A DNA stretch of 64,000 nucleotides from NCBI RefSeq assembly GCF_020564565.1, contig NZ_JAJCTD010000002.1, positions 372,001-436,000 on the forward strand. The letters run 5' to 3'. Position 1 is the first letter of the stretch; every line of letters begins with the position of its first letter. A program made the position numbers and the translations under genes. The notes under the pieces were generated by a model, which was given only the letters and a program-made list of their open reading frames with translations, searched no databases and was not told the origin of the DNA. This document shows positions 19,187 to 27,936 of this stretch, piece by piece. The DNA is from Rhodobacter sp. Har01 (GTDB lineage: Bacteria > Pseudomonadota > Alphaproteobacteria > Rhodobacterales > Rhodobacteraceae).

Positions 19187-20419
19187 CTAAGCCTTTTTCG
19201 CCACGCGGGCGTTGCGGGTGGCGATCAGTTTCAGGCGCAGCGCGTTCAGGCGGATGAAGCCCTCGGCGTCCTTCTGGTCATAGGCGCCGGCGTCTTCCTC
19301 GAAGGTCACATGCTTTTCGCTGTAAAGCGAATGCTCGGACCAGCGGGCCACGGTCCGGGCGCTGCCCTTGTAGAGCTTCACGCGGACGGTGCCAGTGACG
19401 TGTTCCTGGGTCTTGTCGATCAGGGCCTGCAGCGCCTCACGCTCGGGGCTGAACCAGAAGCCGTTGTAGATCAGCTCCGCATAGCGCGGCATGATCGAAT
19501 CCTTCAGGTGGCCTGCGCCGCTGTCCAGCGTGATCTGCTCGATGCCGCGGTGCGCCTCAAGCAGGATGGTGCCGCCGGGGGTTTCATACAGCCCGCGCGA
19601 CTTCATGCCGACAAAGCGGTTTTCCACCAGGTCCAGCAGGCCCACGCCATGCTTGCCGCCGATGTCATTCAGCCGGGCCAGGATGGTGGCGGGCGACAGG
19701 CGTTCGCCGTTGATCGCCACGGCATCGCCCTTCTCGAAGGTGATTTCCACCATTTCGGCCGTGTCGGGCGCGCGTTCGACCGGCGTCACGCGCTGGTAGA
19801 CGAACTCGGGCGCCTCTTCGGCGGGGTTCTCCAGCACCTTGCCCTCGGACGAGGTGTGCAAGAGGTTCGCGTCGACGCTGAACGGCGCCTCGCCGCGCTT
19901 GTCCTTGGCGATCGGGATCTGGTTCGCTTCGGCGAATTCCAGCAGCCGGGTGCGGCTGGTCAGATCCCACAGCCGCCACGGCGCGATGACGCGGATGGCC
20001 GGGTCCAGCGCGGCGGTGGACAGTTCGAACCGGACCTGGTCATTGCCCTTGCCGGTGGCGCCATGGGCCACGGCATCGGCGCCGGTTTCGTGCGCGATGC
20101 GGACAAGGTGCTGCGAAATCAGCGGGCGGGCGATCGAGGTGCCCAGCAGGTACAGCCCCTCATACAGCGCATTGGCGCGGAACATCGGGAAGACGAAGTC
20201 GCGGACGAATTCCTCGCGCACGTCGACGATGTGGATGTTTTCCGGCCGGATGCCCATCAGCAGGGCCTTCTGCCGCGCCGGTTCAAGCTCTTCGCCCTGG
20301 CCCAGGTCGGCGGTGAAGGTCACCACCTCGCAGCCGTATTCGGTCTGCAACCACTTGAGGATGATCGAGGTATCGAGCCCGCCCGAATAGGCGAGGACCA
20401 CTTTCTTCGGCTTCTGCAT
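19187..20419 (-). CDS. argG: Argininosuccinate synthase
   Basis: ArgG condenses citrulline and aspartate with ATP to form argininosuccinate in arginine synthesis. The 410-residue protein has the N-type ATP pyrophosphatase loop AYSGGLDTS (residues 10-18), the [10 protein letters not shown] and [13 protein letters not shown] substrate-binding blocks and the conserved C-terminal GPxPWSL-independent region of the family. ATG 20419 is preceded by AAGAGG at the right distance and gives the family N-terminus [18 protein letters not shown]. It is monocistronic; another arginine gene, argJ, is in the window but not linked. Confidence 0.96.
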   Translation of the reverse strand: MQKPKKVVLAYSGGLDTSIILKWLQTEYGCEVVTFTADLGQGEELEPARQKALLMGIRPENIHIVDVREEFVRDFVFPMFRANALYEGLYLLGTSIARPLISQHLVRIAHETGADAVAHGATGKGNDQVRFELSTAALDPAIRVIAPWRLWDLTSRTRLLEFAEANQIPIAKDKRGEAPFSVDANLLHTSSEGKVLENPAEEAPEFVYQRVTPVERAPDTAEMVEITFEKGDAVAINGERLSPATILARLNDIGGKHGVGLLDLVENRFVGMKSRGLYETPGGTILLEAHRGIEQITLDSGAGHLKDSIMPRYAELIYNGFWFSPEREALQALIDKTQEHVTGTVRVKLYKGSARTVARWSEHSLYSEKHVTFEEDAGAYDQKDAEGFIRLNALRLKLIATRNARVAKKA

Positions 20420-20488
20420 CTGAGCCTCTTGCGCATGCGTTCGGCGCCAGCCTCTAGCGGGCTTTGTCCCATGCGGCAAGAGGAGGGG

Positions 20489-20521
20489 CGGCCGGCGCCC
20501 GCCCGCAGACGGCGCCGGCCG
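20489..20521 (-). terminator. GC-rich hairpin after the exported Gly/Asn-rich protein gene
   Basis: CGGCCGGCGCC (20489-20499) pairs perfectly over 11 bases with GGCGCCGGCCG (20511-20521) across an 11-base loop. It lies just past the stop of the minus-strand gene at 20534, and upstream of argG. There is no T-tract, so termination is probable but not certain. Confidence 0.6.
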
Positions 20522-20533
20522 GACGGGAAGGGA

Positions 20534-21481
20534 TCAGCCCTGATGGGCGGCGTCTTCCAGAATGACCTCTTCGAGGGACTCCTCCGCCGAAGTGGTCTCT
20601 TCGACGGCGGCCTCTTCGGCCTTCATCTCGTCCAGGGTGGCGGTGACCTGGTCGGCGTAGGTGTCGATCCGTTCGCGGGCAAGGGACAGCAGGTCTTCCG
20701 GGTTGCCGTCCTTGTTCCAGGCTTCGACGAAGGCGTCTTCGGCCGCGGTCACGCCGGCCGCGGCTTCGGCCGCCGCCGCTTCGGCCGCCGCGATCTCTTC
20801 CTCGGTCGGGGGGGATGTGGCCAGGCCGGTGCCGTCTTCGGTCAGGCCGCCGGCATCGGCGACCAGCTGGTCAATGGCGGCCTGGTCTTCCGGCGCAACT
20901 TCGCCGGTCTCCTTGGCCGCCAGGTAGGAGTCAAGCGAATCATATCCCGCGGTGGAAAGACCATCGGCCAGAGCGGCATGGGCATCCACGGCGGCCTGAA
21001 GGTCGGCCGCGGCGGTCAGCGAATCGGTGGCCAGGGCATCGGCAACGGCAAGGCCGGCCATCAGGCCGACGGGGCCGTTCGACATTCGGCCGTTGCGGAT
21101 ATGCGCAAGGATGGCGTTCGGGCTGGCATGCAGCGCGCCGTTCATCTTGCCCAGGTCGCTGGCGGTCATCACCTCTTCGGTGACGACGGCCTTGGCGGGC
21201 TTGGCGGCAGGCGGATTGGCCCGGGTTTTCTGGACCTTGGCCTTTGCGGCCTTGGTCTTGCCGCCGGTGGCCTTCGCGCCCGACTTGCCCTTGTCGGAGT
21301 GGCCGGCCTTGTCGGACTTGCCGCCGCCGTTGCCGCCACCATTCCCGCCGCCGTTGCCGCCGCCATTGCCGTTTCCGGCGTAGGCGGCCGCGCCATCAGA
21401 CCCGTCGAACAACGGCAGGACCGGCGTGACGGCAAGACAGGACAGGGCGAGGAACGCAATCAGTCGCTTGGGGCTTGCCAT
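20534..21481 (-). CDS. Exported Gly/Asn-repeat and alanine-rich protein of unknown function
   Basis: I do not recognise a named family. The 315-residue product begins with a signal peptide (MASPKRLIAFLALSCLAVTPVLP), then a short low-complexity tract of about four GGGN units (near residues 36-53), then a Lys/Ala-rich basic stretch, and a more conserved-looking core LGKMNGALHASPNAILAHIR near residue 110. The second half is acidic and alanine-rich (EEEIAAAEAAAAEAAAG) and probably helical. It is likely periplasmic or cell-surface. It is alone between argG and ilvA and is followed by a strong hairpin. Confidence 0.75.
   Translation of the reverse strand: MASPKRLIAFLALSCLAVTPVLPLFDGSDGAAAYAGNGNGGGNGGGNGGGNGGGKSDKAGHSDKGKSGAKATGGKTKAAKAKVQKTRANPPAAKPAKAVVTEEVMTASDLGKMNGALHASPNAILAHIRNGRMSNGPVGLMAGLAVADALATDSLTAAADLQAAVDAHAALADGLSTAGYDSLDSYLAAKETGEVAPEDQAAIDQLVADAGGLTEDGTGLATSPPTEEEIAAAEAAAAEAAAGVTAAEDAFVEAWNKDGNPEDLLSLARERIDTYADQVTATLDEMKAEEAAVEETTSAEESLEEVILEDAAHQG
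21321..21368. repeat. Four tandem 12-base units encoding GGGN
   Basis: Four imperfect copies of CCGCCGCCGTTG (21321-21332, 21333-21344, 21345-21356, 21357-21368) encode Asn-Gly-Gly-Gly units on the minus strand. The unit keeps frame, so copy-number change would lengthen or shorten the linker without disrupting the protein. Confidence 0.85.
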
Positions 21482-21588
21482 TTCATCCTCCGTGAACGCA
21501 ATTCAGGCGAAACCGTACCCGCAGGAGGCCGGCGAGGGCTGGTCAGAAATGCGGCAGAAACAAGGTAGACCGGCAGCAGCCGCCCCAG

Positions 21589-22848
21589 ATGGACCGAATG
21601 ATGCACAGTTTCGAAGCAGGCGCGCGCCAGACCACCGAGGCCCTTCGCAGCCTGTTTCCCGAAACGCCCCTGCAGCGGAACGAGCATCTTTCGGCACGCT
21701 ATGGCGCCGACATCTGGCTCAAGCGGGAAGACCTGACGCCGGTGCGCAGCTACAAGCTGCGCGGGGCGTTCAACGCCATGCGCAAGGTGCGGGCGAAGGC
21801 GCCGGACCAGCGCGAGTTCGTCTGTGCCAGTGCGGGGAACCATGCGCAGGGCGTGGCCTTCGCCTGCCGGCATTTTGGCGTGCACGGCACGATCTTCATG
21901 CCGGTGACGACGCCGCAGCAGAAGATCGACAAAACCCGCATCTTCGGCGGCGACAACATCACCATCGAGCTGACGGGCGACTACTTCGACCAGACCCTGG
22001 CCGCCGCACAGGCCTGGTGTCGCGACCGCCACGCGCATTTCCTGGCGCCGTTCGACGACCCCGACGTGATCGAGGGCCAGGCCAGCGTGGCGGTGGAAAT
22101 CATCGACCAGCTGGGCCGGGCGCCGGATGTGGTGGTGCTGCCGGTGGGTGGGGGCGGGCTGGCCTCGGGGGTGACGGGGTATCTGCGCGAGGTGGCGCCG
22201 GAGACCCGGTTCCAGTTTGTCGAGCCGAAGGGCGGAGCCAGTCTGGCCGCGGCGCTGGAGCATGGCGGGCCGGTCAAGCTGCCGAAGGTGAACAGCTTTG
22301 TCGACGGCGCGGCGGTGGCGAAGCTGGGCGAGCTGACCTGGCGGCGGCTGGACTGGATTCGGCCGGAACAGGTGCATCTTGCGCCCGAGGACCGGATCTG
22401 CACCACCATGCTGGAAATGCTCAACGTCGAAGGCATCGTGCTGGAACCGGCCGGCGCGCTGGCGGTCGACGTCCTGCCCGAGATCGCGCCGCTGATCCGC
22501 GGCAAGACGGTGGTCTGCGTCACCTCGGGGGGCAACTTCGACTTCGAGCGCCTGCCCGAGGTGAAGGAACGCGCCCAGCGCTACGCCGGGGTGAAGAAGT
22601 ATTTCATCCTGCGGATGCCGCAGCGGCCGGGGGCGCTGCGCGAGTTCCTGTCGATGCTGGGCCCGGAAGACGACATCGCGCGGTTCGAATACCTGAAGAA
22701 GTCGGCCCGCAACTTCGGCTCGGTCCTGATCGGGATCGAGACGAAAAGGGCCGAGAACTTTGCGCATTTCACCGGCCGGATGGACGCGGCCGAGTTCAGC
22801 TACCGAGACATCACCGATGACGAAGCGCTGACCGAGTTCCTGATCTAG
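21589..22848 (+). CDS. ilvA: Threonine ammonia-lyase (threonine deaminase)
   Basis: IlvA converts threonine to 2-oxobutanoate, the first committed step of isoleucine synthesis. The 419-residue protein is the shorter form: PLP-binding Lys56 in RSYKLRGAF, the CASAGNHAQGVA substrate loop, the Gly-rich PVGGGGLASG phosphate-binding loop, and a C-terminal ACT-like region starting near YFILRMPQRPGALREF. ATG 21589 and the in-frame ATG at 21598 are both possible starts. The last codons share bases with the stop of the convergent Hpt gene (stop codons overlap at 22845-22848). Confidence 0.93.
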   Translation: MDRMMHSFEAGARQTTEALRSLFPETPLQRNEHLSARYGADIWLKREDLTPVRSYKLRGAFNAMRKVRAKAPDQREFVCASAGNHAQGVAFACRHFGVHGTIFMPVTTPQQKIDKTRIFGGDNITIELTGDYFDQTLAAAQAWCRDRHAHFLAPFDDPDVIEGQASVAVEIIDQLGRAPDVVVLPVGGGGLASGVTGYLREVAPETRFQFVEPKGGASLAAALEHGGPVKLPKVNSFVDGAAVAKLGELTWRRLDWIRPEQVHLAPEDRICTTMLEMLNVEGIVLEPAGALAVDVLPEIAPLIRGKTVVCVTSGGNFDFERLPEVKERAQRYAGVKKYFILRMPQRPGALREFLSMLGPEDDIARFEYLKKSARNFGSVLIGIETKRAENFAHFTGRMDAAEFSYRDITDDEALTEFLI

Positions 22849-23174
22849 GCGGCGCTGCCGCGGGCCAGGGCCCCCAGGAAAGATCGTTTCGACGCCTCGT
22901 ACAGGCTGGCGACGCGGGCCAGATCGACGCTGGCATTGTCGCCGGCGGCGGCCCGCTTTTCGCCGTCCTGACACAGGCCCGCCAGATCGGAAAGCCCAAG
23001 ATTCAGCGCGCTGCCCTTGAGGAAATGCAGGTCGGATTCCAGGTTGGTCGACTGCCCAGAGGCCAGGCGGCCGATCACTTCGTCAGCCTCGTCCAGGAAG
23101 ATGACCACCACCTCAGCCAGGTCGTCCTCGCCGATCTCATCGCGCAATTCGTTCAGTCTGTCCCAGTCGATCAT
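22845..23174 (-). CDS. Histidine phosphotransfer (Hpt) domain protein
   Basis: A small soluble 109-residue protein consisting of one Hpt four-helix domain. The phosphoacceptor candidate is His50 in DLHFLKGSALNLG, which matches the HxLKGxxxxxG signature. Hpt proteins pass phosphate between receiver domains. It is divergent from a receiver-PP2C gene across 161 bases, so a phosphorelay between the two is plausible but not shown. No kinase gene is nearby. It differs from ChpT, which is larger and has a degenerate kinase fold. Confidence 0.88.
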   Translation of the reverse strand: MIDWDRLNELRDEIGEDDLAEVVVIFLDEADEVIGRLASGQSTNLESDLHFLKGSALNLGLSDLAGLCQDGEKRAAAGDNASVDLARVASLYEASKRSFLGALARGSAA

Positions 23175-23341
23175 CGCACCCTCCGGCCCCTCGGACCTTC
23201 GTTCACACCCGGGGGGGATGGTTCCATTGCCGGATTAACAAGCGGTAAGTCGGCCCGACCCGGACACCGGCAATTTTACGCTTCACCCGGGCTTAACCCG
23301 CGGCGGACAATCCTGCCGGCCAAAGCAGCATTGGAATGCGA

Positions 23342-24613
23342 ATGTCGCAAGGTTCGAAACCCGTGAAGCAAGACCACCTGTCGGGGGAAACGGTGGGCGC
23401 CCCGGCGCGCGTCCTTGTCGTGGATGACAGCCGGGCGCAGCGTCAGCTCCTGGCGATGTATCTGCGCCGCTGGGGCTATGAAGTGTTCGAATCCGCCTCG
23501 GCCGAAGAAGCGCTGGCGCTGTGTTCGGCCATGCGGATTGAGGTGGTGATCAGCGACTGGATGATGACGGGCATGACCGGCGTCGAATTCTGCAAGCGAT
23601 TCCGGGCGCTTCCAAGAGAGGGATATGGGTATTTCATCCTGCTGACGTCAAAATCCGAAAAATCCGAGATTGCCGACGGGCTGGAAGCCGGGGCTGACGA
23701 TTTCGTGCCCAAACCAGTCAGCAGCGAAGAGTTGCGCGCCCGCCTTCGTGCCGGGATGCGCATCATCTCGATGCAGGCGGAGCTGGTGGAAAAGAACCGG
23801 GTGGTCGCCCAGACGCTGGAGGAATTGCAGCGCCTGTATGATTCGCTTGACCGCGACCTGGTCGAGGCGCGCAAGCTGCAGCAGACCCTGGTGCGCGACC
23901 GGTTCCGCGATTTCGGGCGGGCGACCGTCAGCCTGATGATCCGTTCATCGGGGCATGTCGGCGGCGATCTGGTCGGCTGCTTCCAACTGGATGACCGCCG
24001 GATCGCCGCCTATTCGGTTGATGTCTCAGGCCACGGCGTCGCCTCGGCGATGATGACGGCACGACTGGCGGGGTATCTGTCAGGCTCGTCGCCGGAACAG
24101 AACCTGGCGTTTCAGGCGATGCCGGATGGCGGCCGGATGGTGCGCCCGCCGGCGCGGCTGATGATGGAGTTCAACCGGATGATGCTGGAGGAGCTGCAGG
24201 TCGAGCAGTACTTCACCATGGCCTATGCCGAAGTGGACCTGCTCAGCGGCGATGTGCGGCTGGCGCAGGCGGGTCACCCGCATCCGGTGGTGCTGCGGTC
24301 CGACGGGCGGCTGGAGCGGGTCGGCAGCGGCGGGATGCCGGTGGGGCTGATCCCGGACGCCGTCTATGATGACACCCATTTCACCCTGCATCGCGGTGAC
24401 CGGCTGTTCCTGATGTCGGACGGCATCACCGAATGCCCGGGCGAGGGTGGCTTCGAACTGGGCGAGGACGGTCTGAAGCGGATGCTGGTGCGGCTGGCCG
24501 ATCTGGACAGTCCGGCCCTGCTTGAAGCGCTGGTCTGGGACCTGGCCCGCCATGCCGGCACCGACCGGCTGCCCGATGACGTCTCGGGCCTGATCCTGGA
24601 TTTCCGCAGCTAG
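23342..24613 (+). CDS. Response regulator with SpoIIE/PP2C phosphatase output domain
   Basis: The protein (423 residues from ATG 23342; 425 from ATG 23336) has a receiver domain with VVDDSR and a phosphoacceptor Asp in VVISDWMMTG, a Lys in FVPKPVS, a coiled linker (AELVEKNRVVAQTLEELQRL), and a SpoIIE-type Ser/Thr phosphatase domain with GGDLVGCF, DVSGHGVASAMMT and DGITE metal-site motifs. GGA six bases before 23342 favours that start. Such proteins usually dephosphorylate an anti-sigma-factor antagonist in partner-switching. The architecture equals RbaY of Rhodobacter capsulatus, which acts with RbaV/RbaW on gene transfer agent production; orthology is a guess. No antagonist or anti-sigma gene is adjacent. 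Confidence 0.9.
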   Translation: MSQGSKPVKQDHLSGETVGAPARVLVVDDSRAQRQLLAMYLRRWGYEVFESASAEEALALCSAMRIEVVISDWMMTGMTGVEFCKRFRALPREGYGYFILLTSKSEKSEIADGLEAGADDFVPKPVSSEELRARLRAGMRIISMQAELVEKNRVVAQTLEELQRLYDSLDRDLVEARKLQQTLVRDRFRDFGRATVSLMIRSSGHVGGDLVGCFQLDDRRIAAYSVDVSGHGVASAMMTARLAGYLSGSSPEQNLAFQAMPDGGRMVRPPARLMMEFNRMMLEELQVEQYFTMAYAEVDLLSGDVRLAQAGHPHPVVLRSDGRLERVGSGGMPVGLIPDAVYDDTHFTLHRGDRLFLMSDGITECPGEGGFELGEDGLKRMLVRLADLDSPALLEALVWDLARHAGTDRLPDDVSGLILDFRS

Positions 24614-25047
24614 GCCAGCAGAGCGGCAACCATCGCCCGGTCGCCCTTGGTCGAAAGCAGCGCAGGCGCCTCGCGCAGGGACATCCAGACGGCGGTGTGC
24701 CCGGCCTCGAGCGGCGGGCCGCGGCGCAACACGGGATGGGCCAGGTAGATGGTGCAGAGCTTCTCGGCCCAGAGATCGTATTCCGGCATGTAGGTGAACC
24801 GGCGATAGGCGCCGAGGCGGCGGTTCAGCCGGATTGACCAGCCGGTTTCCTCGAACACCTCGCGGTGCAGGGCGGCGATCGGGTTTTCGCCCTTGTCGAT
24901 GCCGCCGCCCGGCAGCTGGAACTCGGGGATCGGCTCGGCCTGGTGAGTGGCGAGGATGTGGTCGCCGTCCTGCAGGATGGCATAGACCCCCGGTCGCCGC
25001 TTGTAGAATTGCCCCGCACGGACGGGTTCGCCATAGCGTCGGATCAT
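24610..25047 (-). CDS. Nudix hydrolase
   Basis: A 145-residue Nudix protein. The Nudix box GX5EX7REVFEETGW is intact (around residues 47-70, PGGGIDKGENPIAALHREV), so it should be an active pyrophosphohydrolase; the substrate is not evident. ATG 25047 is preceded by AAGAGG at five bases, which sets the start; a longer frame upstream overlaps the hslO promoter. Its stop overlaps that of the convergent phosphatase gene, and it is divergent from hslO. Confidence 0.88.
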   Translation of the reverse strand: MIRRYGEPVRAGQFYKRRPGVYAILQDGDHILATHQAEPIPEFQLPGGGIDKGENPIAALHREVFEETGWSIRLNRRLGAYRRFTYMPEYDLWAEKLCTIYLAHPVLRRGPPLEAGHTAVWMSLREAPALLSTKGDRAMVAALLA

Positions 25048-25056
25048 GGGGGCCTC

Positions 25057-25085
25057 TTGGTGCGGGCGTTCTGTGGTTCTATATA
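25057..25085 (+). promoter_or_regulatory. Putative promoter of hslO
   Basis: TTGGTG (25057-25062) and TATATA (25080-25085) are separated by 17 bases, about 40 bases before the hslO start, in the gap between divergent Nudix and hslO genes. The -10 is a strong match. Confidence 0.5.
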
Positions 25086-25126
25086 GCCACGGATTGCCAG
25101 ACATGGCGGCGCAAGGAAACCCCCCG

Positions 25127-26113
25127 ATGACGCTTGGTGTGAAACTCGCCTGGGACGATACCGTCCTGCCCTTCCAGCTTGACGTCTCCGGCATCCGCGG
25201 CCGGGTGGCGCGGCTGGATGGCGTGCTGGACCAGGTGCTGAAGCAGCACGCCTACCCGCCGGTGATCGGGGCGCTTGTGGCCGAGACCGCGCTGCTGACG
25301 GCGTTGATCGGGCAGACGATCAAGCTGCGCTGGAAGCTGTCGATCCAGGTCCGCGGCAAGGGTGCGGCGCGGCTGATCGCGACCGACTACTACGGCCCGC
25401 AGGAACCGGGCGAACCGGCGCGGATCCGCGCCTATGCCAGTTTCGATGCCGACAGGCTGGACCCGGAGGCGCCGGGCTTTGGCCAGATCGGCGAGGGGTA
25501 TTTCGCGGTGATGCTGGATCAAGGCCAGGGGACGTTGCCCTACCAGGGCTTCACCCCCATTGTCGGAGGCAGCCTTTCTGCCTGTGCAGAGACGTATTTT
25601 GCCCAGTCCGAGCAGATTCCCACCCGCTTCGCCCTGACCTATGGGCAAAGCGTGGAGCCCGGTCGCCCGGTGCATTGGCGGGCCGGCGGGGTGATGCTGC
25701 AGCACATGCCGCAGACCGGGGGCGTGGCGGCCGAAGGCGGCTCGGCCGAGGGGGGGCTGTTGACCCACGCCGACATCCTGTCGGGGGTGGCGTCCGACGA
25801 CTGGACGCGGGCGAACCTGCTGCTGGATACCGTCGAGGAAATCGAGCTGATCGGCCCATCGGTCACGCCGTCGGACCTGCTGGTGCGGCTGTTCCATGAA
25901 GAAGGGCCGCGGGTGTTCGAGGCGCAGCCGGTGCGGTTCGGCTGTTCCTGCTCTGCAGACAAGGTGCGCAACACCATGTCGATCTACAGCCAGAAGGACA
26001 TCGGCAAGATGACGGCCGAGAATGGCATGGTCACCGCCGACTGCCAGTTCTGCGGCGCGCATTACGAGCTGGACCCCACGACCCTGGGCTTTGAGGGCAC
26101 GCATGGAGGTTGA
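25127..26113 (+). CDS. hslO: Redox-regulated chaperone Hsp33
   Basis: Hsp33 is a cytoplasmic holdase switched on by oxidative unfolding when its zinc-binding cysteines form disulfides. The 328-residue protein has the N-terminal domain start WDDTVLPFQLD, GxVGGxLxAxAETYFxQSEQIPT (here IVGGSLSACAETYFAQSEQI), and the C-terminal redox switch Cys-Ser-Cys (FGCSCSADKV) plus CQFC (DCQFCGAHYE). ATG 25127 follows AAGGAA and gives the family N-terminus. Its end overlaps the next Nudix gene by 11 bases; the three genes hslO, Nudix and CCA enzyme appear co-transcribed. Confidence 0.95.
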   Translation: MTLGVKLAWDDTVLPFQLDVSGIRGRVARLDGVLDQVLKQHAYPPVIGALVAETALLTALIGQTIKLRWKLSIQVRGKGAARLIATDYYGPQEPGEPARIRAYASFDADRLDPEAPGFGQIGEGYFAVMLDQGQGTLPYQGFTPIVGGSLSACAETYFAQSEQIPTRFALTYGQSVEPGRPVHWRAGGVMLQHMPQTGGVAAEGGSAEGGLLTHADILSGVASDDWTRANLLLDTVEEIELIGPSVTPSDLLVRLFHEEGPRVFEAQPVRFGCSCSADKVRNTMSIYSQKDIGKMTAENGMVTADCQFCGAHYELDPTTLGFEGTHGG

Positions 26114-26684
26114 GGCCCGCCTGCGCCGTGCGCTGTTGCGCCCGGCAGGCGAATCGTCGGACTTCGACCTGAATCCCGCAATCCATCTGCCCCCGGGCCG
26201 CAAGCTGCGCCCGGCAGCGGTGCTGGTGGCGGTGCAGGGCGACGGGGTGATCCTGACCAAGCGGTCGTCGCACCTGAAGCATCACCCCGGCCAGATTGCC
26301 TTTCCCGGCGGCAAGGTGGACGAAGGCGACGCCTCGGCCGAGGCCGCCGCCCTGCGCGAGGCGCAGGAGGAAGTGGGCCTGCCGCCCGAGGCGGTGGAGA
26401 TCCTGGGCCGGCTGCCCGCGCACGAAACGGTGACGGGGTTCACGGTGACGCCGATCCTGGCGCTGGTGCGACAGCCGTTCCTGCCGGTACCCGAGGCGGG
26501 CGAGGTGGACGAGGTCTTTGTGGCCCCGCTGGCCCATCTCTTGGACCGCAGCCAATATGTCATTGAAAGCCGGCTCTGGCAGAGTCAGAGACGGCGTTAC
26601 TATGCGGTGCCCTGGGGGCCGTATTACATCTGGGGCGCCACTGCGCGGATTCTGCGCGGGCTGGCGGAGCGGGTGGTTGAATGA
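26103..26684 (+). CDS. CoA pyrophosphatase-type Nudix hydrolase
   Basis: A 193-residue Nudix protein of the NudL/coenzyme A pyrophosphatase group, which splits CoA to phosphopantetheine and 3',5'-ADP. Evidence is the upstream LTKRSSHLKHHPGQIAFPGG block (CoAse LLTxRxxxLxxHxGQxxFPGG signature, near residues 57-77) followed by a Nudix box with Asp at the first acidic position and LREAQEEVGL. The start ATG 26103 lies inside the end of hslO; the stop overlaps the CCA-enzyme start by 4 bases. Confidence 0.9.
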   Translation: MEVEARLRRALLRPAGESSDFDLNPAIHLPPGRKLRPAAVLVAVQGDGVILTKRSSHLKHHPGQIAFPGGKVDEGDASAEAAALREAQEEVGLPPEAVEILGRLPAHETVTGFTVTPILALVRQPFLPVPEAGEVDEVFVAPLAHLLDRSQYVIESRLWQSQRRRYYAVPWGPYYIWGATARILRGLAERVVE

Positions 26685-27820
26685 AGGTCTCGGGGGCCTG
26701 GCTTTCGCGGGCGGGAACGCAGGCGCTGCTGGCGGCGCTGGAGGCGGCGGGGCATCAGGCGCTGTTCGTGGGAGGTTGCGTGCGCAATGCCCTGCTGGGG
26801 GTGCCGGTCGGGGATGTGGACATCGCCACCGATGCCGCGCCCGGAATCGTCTCGAACATTGCGGAAAGCGCGGGTTTCCGGGTGGTGCCGACGGGCATCG
26901 AGCACGGCACGGTGACAGTGATCGCCGAGGGCGTGCCGCATGAGGTAACGACCTTCCGGCGCGACGTGGAGACCTTCGGCCGCCATGCAACCGTGGCCTT
27001 TTCCGACCGGATCGAGGAAGACGCTGCACGACGCGACTTCACCATGAATGCGCTGTATGCCGACCGGCTTGGCGCGGTTCTGGACCCGCTGGGGGGGCTT
27101 GCGGACCTCGGGCCGCGCCGCGTGCGCTTCGTGGGCGACGCCGAGACCCGGATTCGGGAAGACTATCTCCGCATCCTGCGGTTCTTTCGCTTTCATGCCC
27201 AGTATGGCGATCCGGCCGAGGGGCTGGACGCGGAGGGGCTGGCGGCCTGTGCAGCGCATTCTGCAGGCATAGAGACGCTTTCCCGGGAACGCATCGGCGC
27301 CGAGATGCGCAAGCTGCTGGGCGCGCGGGATCCCGCGCCCTCGGTCGCGGCAATGGCCGCGGCCGGGGTACTGGCGCGTGTTCTGCCGGGGGCCGACCCG
27401 CGGGCGCTGGCGCCGCTGGTGCATCTGGAAGGCGGGGAAGCCCCGCGCTGGCTGCGGCGGCTGGCGGTTCTGGGGGGCGAGGACGCGCCCGACCGTCTGC
27501 GCCTGTCAAAGGCCGAGGCGCGCGACCTGGGGGCCTTGCGGGCGGCCTTGGGTGCAACGGACTTGCCGGCGGCCCTGGGCTGGAGGCTGGGGCCGGACCT
27601 GGCGGCCGATGCGGTGCTGGCGCGGGCGGCAAGCCTGGAGATGCCGCCAGCCGATGGGTGGCAGGCCGAGGTGGCGCGGGGGGCTGGGGCGAAGTTCCCG
27701 GTCAAGGCGGCAGACCTGGCGCCGCTGGCGGGCGAAGCCCTGGGCGCGCGCCTGAAAGAGGTGCAGGCGCAATGGCTTGCGGGGGGCCTGCGGGACGGGA
27801 AGGACGCGCTGCTGAGATAA
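26681..27820 (+). CDS. CCA tRNA nucleotidyltransferase / poly(A) polymerase family protein
   Basis: A class II nucleotidyltransferase of 379 residues that probably adds or repairs the 3' CCA of tRNA. The head domain has LFVGGCVRNALLG (residues 27-39) and the catalytic Asp-x-Asp in GDVDIATDA, followed by ARRDFTMNALY and the EDYLRILRFFRFHA motif typical of the PcnB/Cca group; the rest is the helical body and tail. CCA-adding and poly(A) polymerase activities cannot be separated by eye. It is the last gene of the hslO-Nudix-CCA cluster. Confidence 0.92.
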   Translation: MKVSGAWLSRAGTQALLAALEAAGHQALFVGGCVRNALLGVPVGDVDIATDAAPGIVSNIAESAGFRVVPTGIEHGTVTVIAEGVPHEVTTFRRDVETFGRHATVAFSDRIEEDAARRDFTMNALYADRLGAVLDPLGGLADLGPRRVRFVGDAETRIREDYLRILRFFRFHAQYGDPAEGLDAEGLAACAAHSAGIETLSRERIGAEMRKLLGARDPAPSVAAMAAAGVLARVLPGADPRALAPLVHLEGGEAPRWLRRLAVLGGEDAPDRLRLSKAEARDLGALRAALGATDLPAALGWRLGPDLAADAVLARAASLEMPPADGWQAEVARGAGAKFPVKAADLAPLAGEALGARLKEVQAQWLAGGLRDGKDALLR

Positions 27821-27846
27821 GCTGCCAAGCCGGTGCAGGTTTCGGC

Positions 27847-27875
27847 GTGACAGGCGGGGCGTTCTGCGCTAAGAA
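27847..27875 (+). promoter_or_regulatory. Putative promoter upstream of the ABC-exporter leader
   Basis: GTGACA (27847-27852) and TAAGAA (27870-27875) are separated by 17 bases. Transcription would begin near 27882, about 20 bases before the short leader frame at 27904 and about 130 bases before the first ABC gene. The match to consensus is moderate. Confidence 0.35.
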
Positions 27876-27903
27876 ACGCGCCTGCAACCACGGAGAACGC
27901 GAC

Positions 27904-27936
27904 ATGGAGAACGGGCTTATCCGACACCTGATCTGA
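27904..27936 (+). CDS. Candidate 10-residue leader peptide upstream of ABC exporter genes
   Basis: ATG 27904 follows GGAGAA (7 bases away) and opens a frame MENGLIRHLI ending in TGA at 27936. It lies in the 194-base gap between the CCA enzyme and the ABC exporter pair. Immediately after the stop are two mutually exclusive hairpins (27935-27976). The arrangement resembles a translated leader controlling a downstream operon. There is no run of one regulatory amino acid, though two Leu-Ile pairs and one Arg-His are present. Expression is inferred only from the ribosome-binding site and position. Confidence 0.4.
   Translation: MENGLIRHLI

Noticed and set aside
21321..21368. Short tandem repeats considered as a CRISPR-like array.
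   Set aside because: Units are 12 bases with no spacers and encode in-frame Gly/Asn, so this is a coding repeat.
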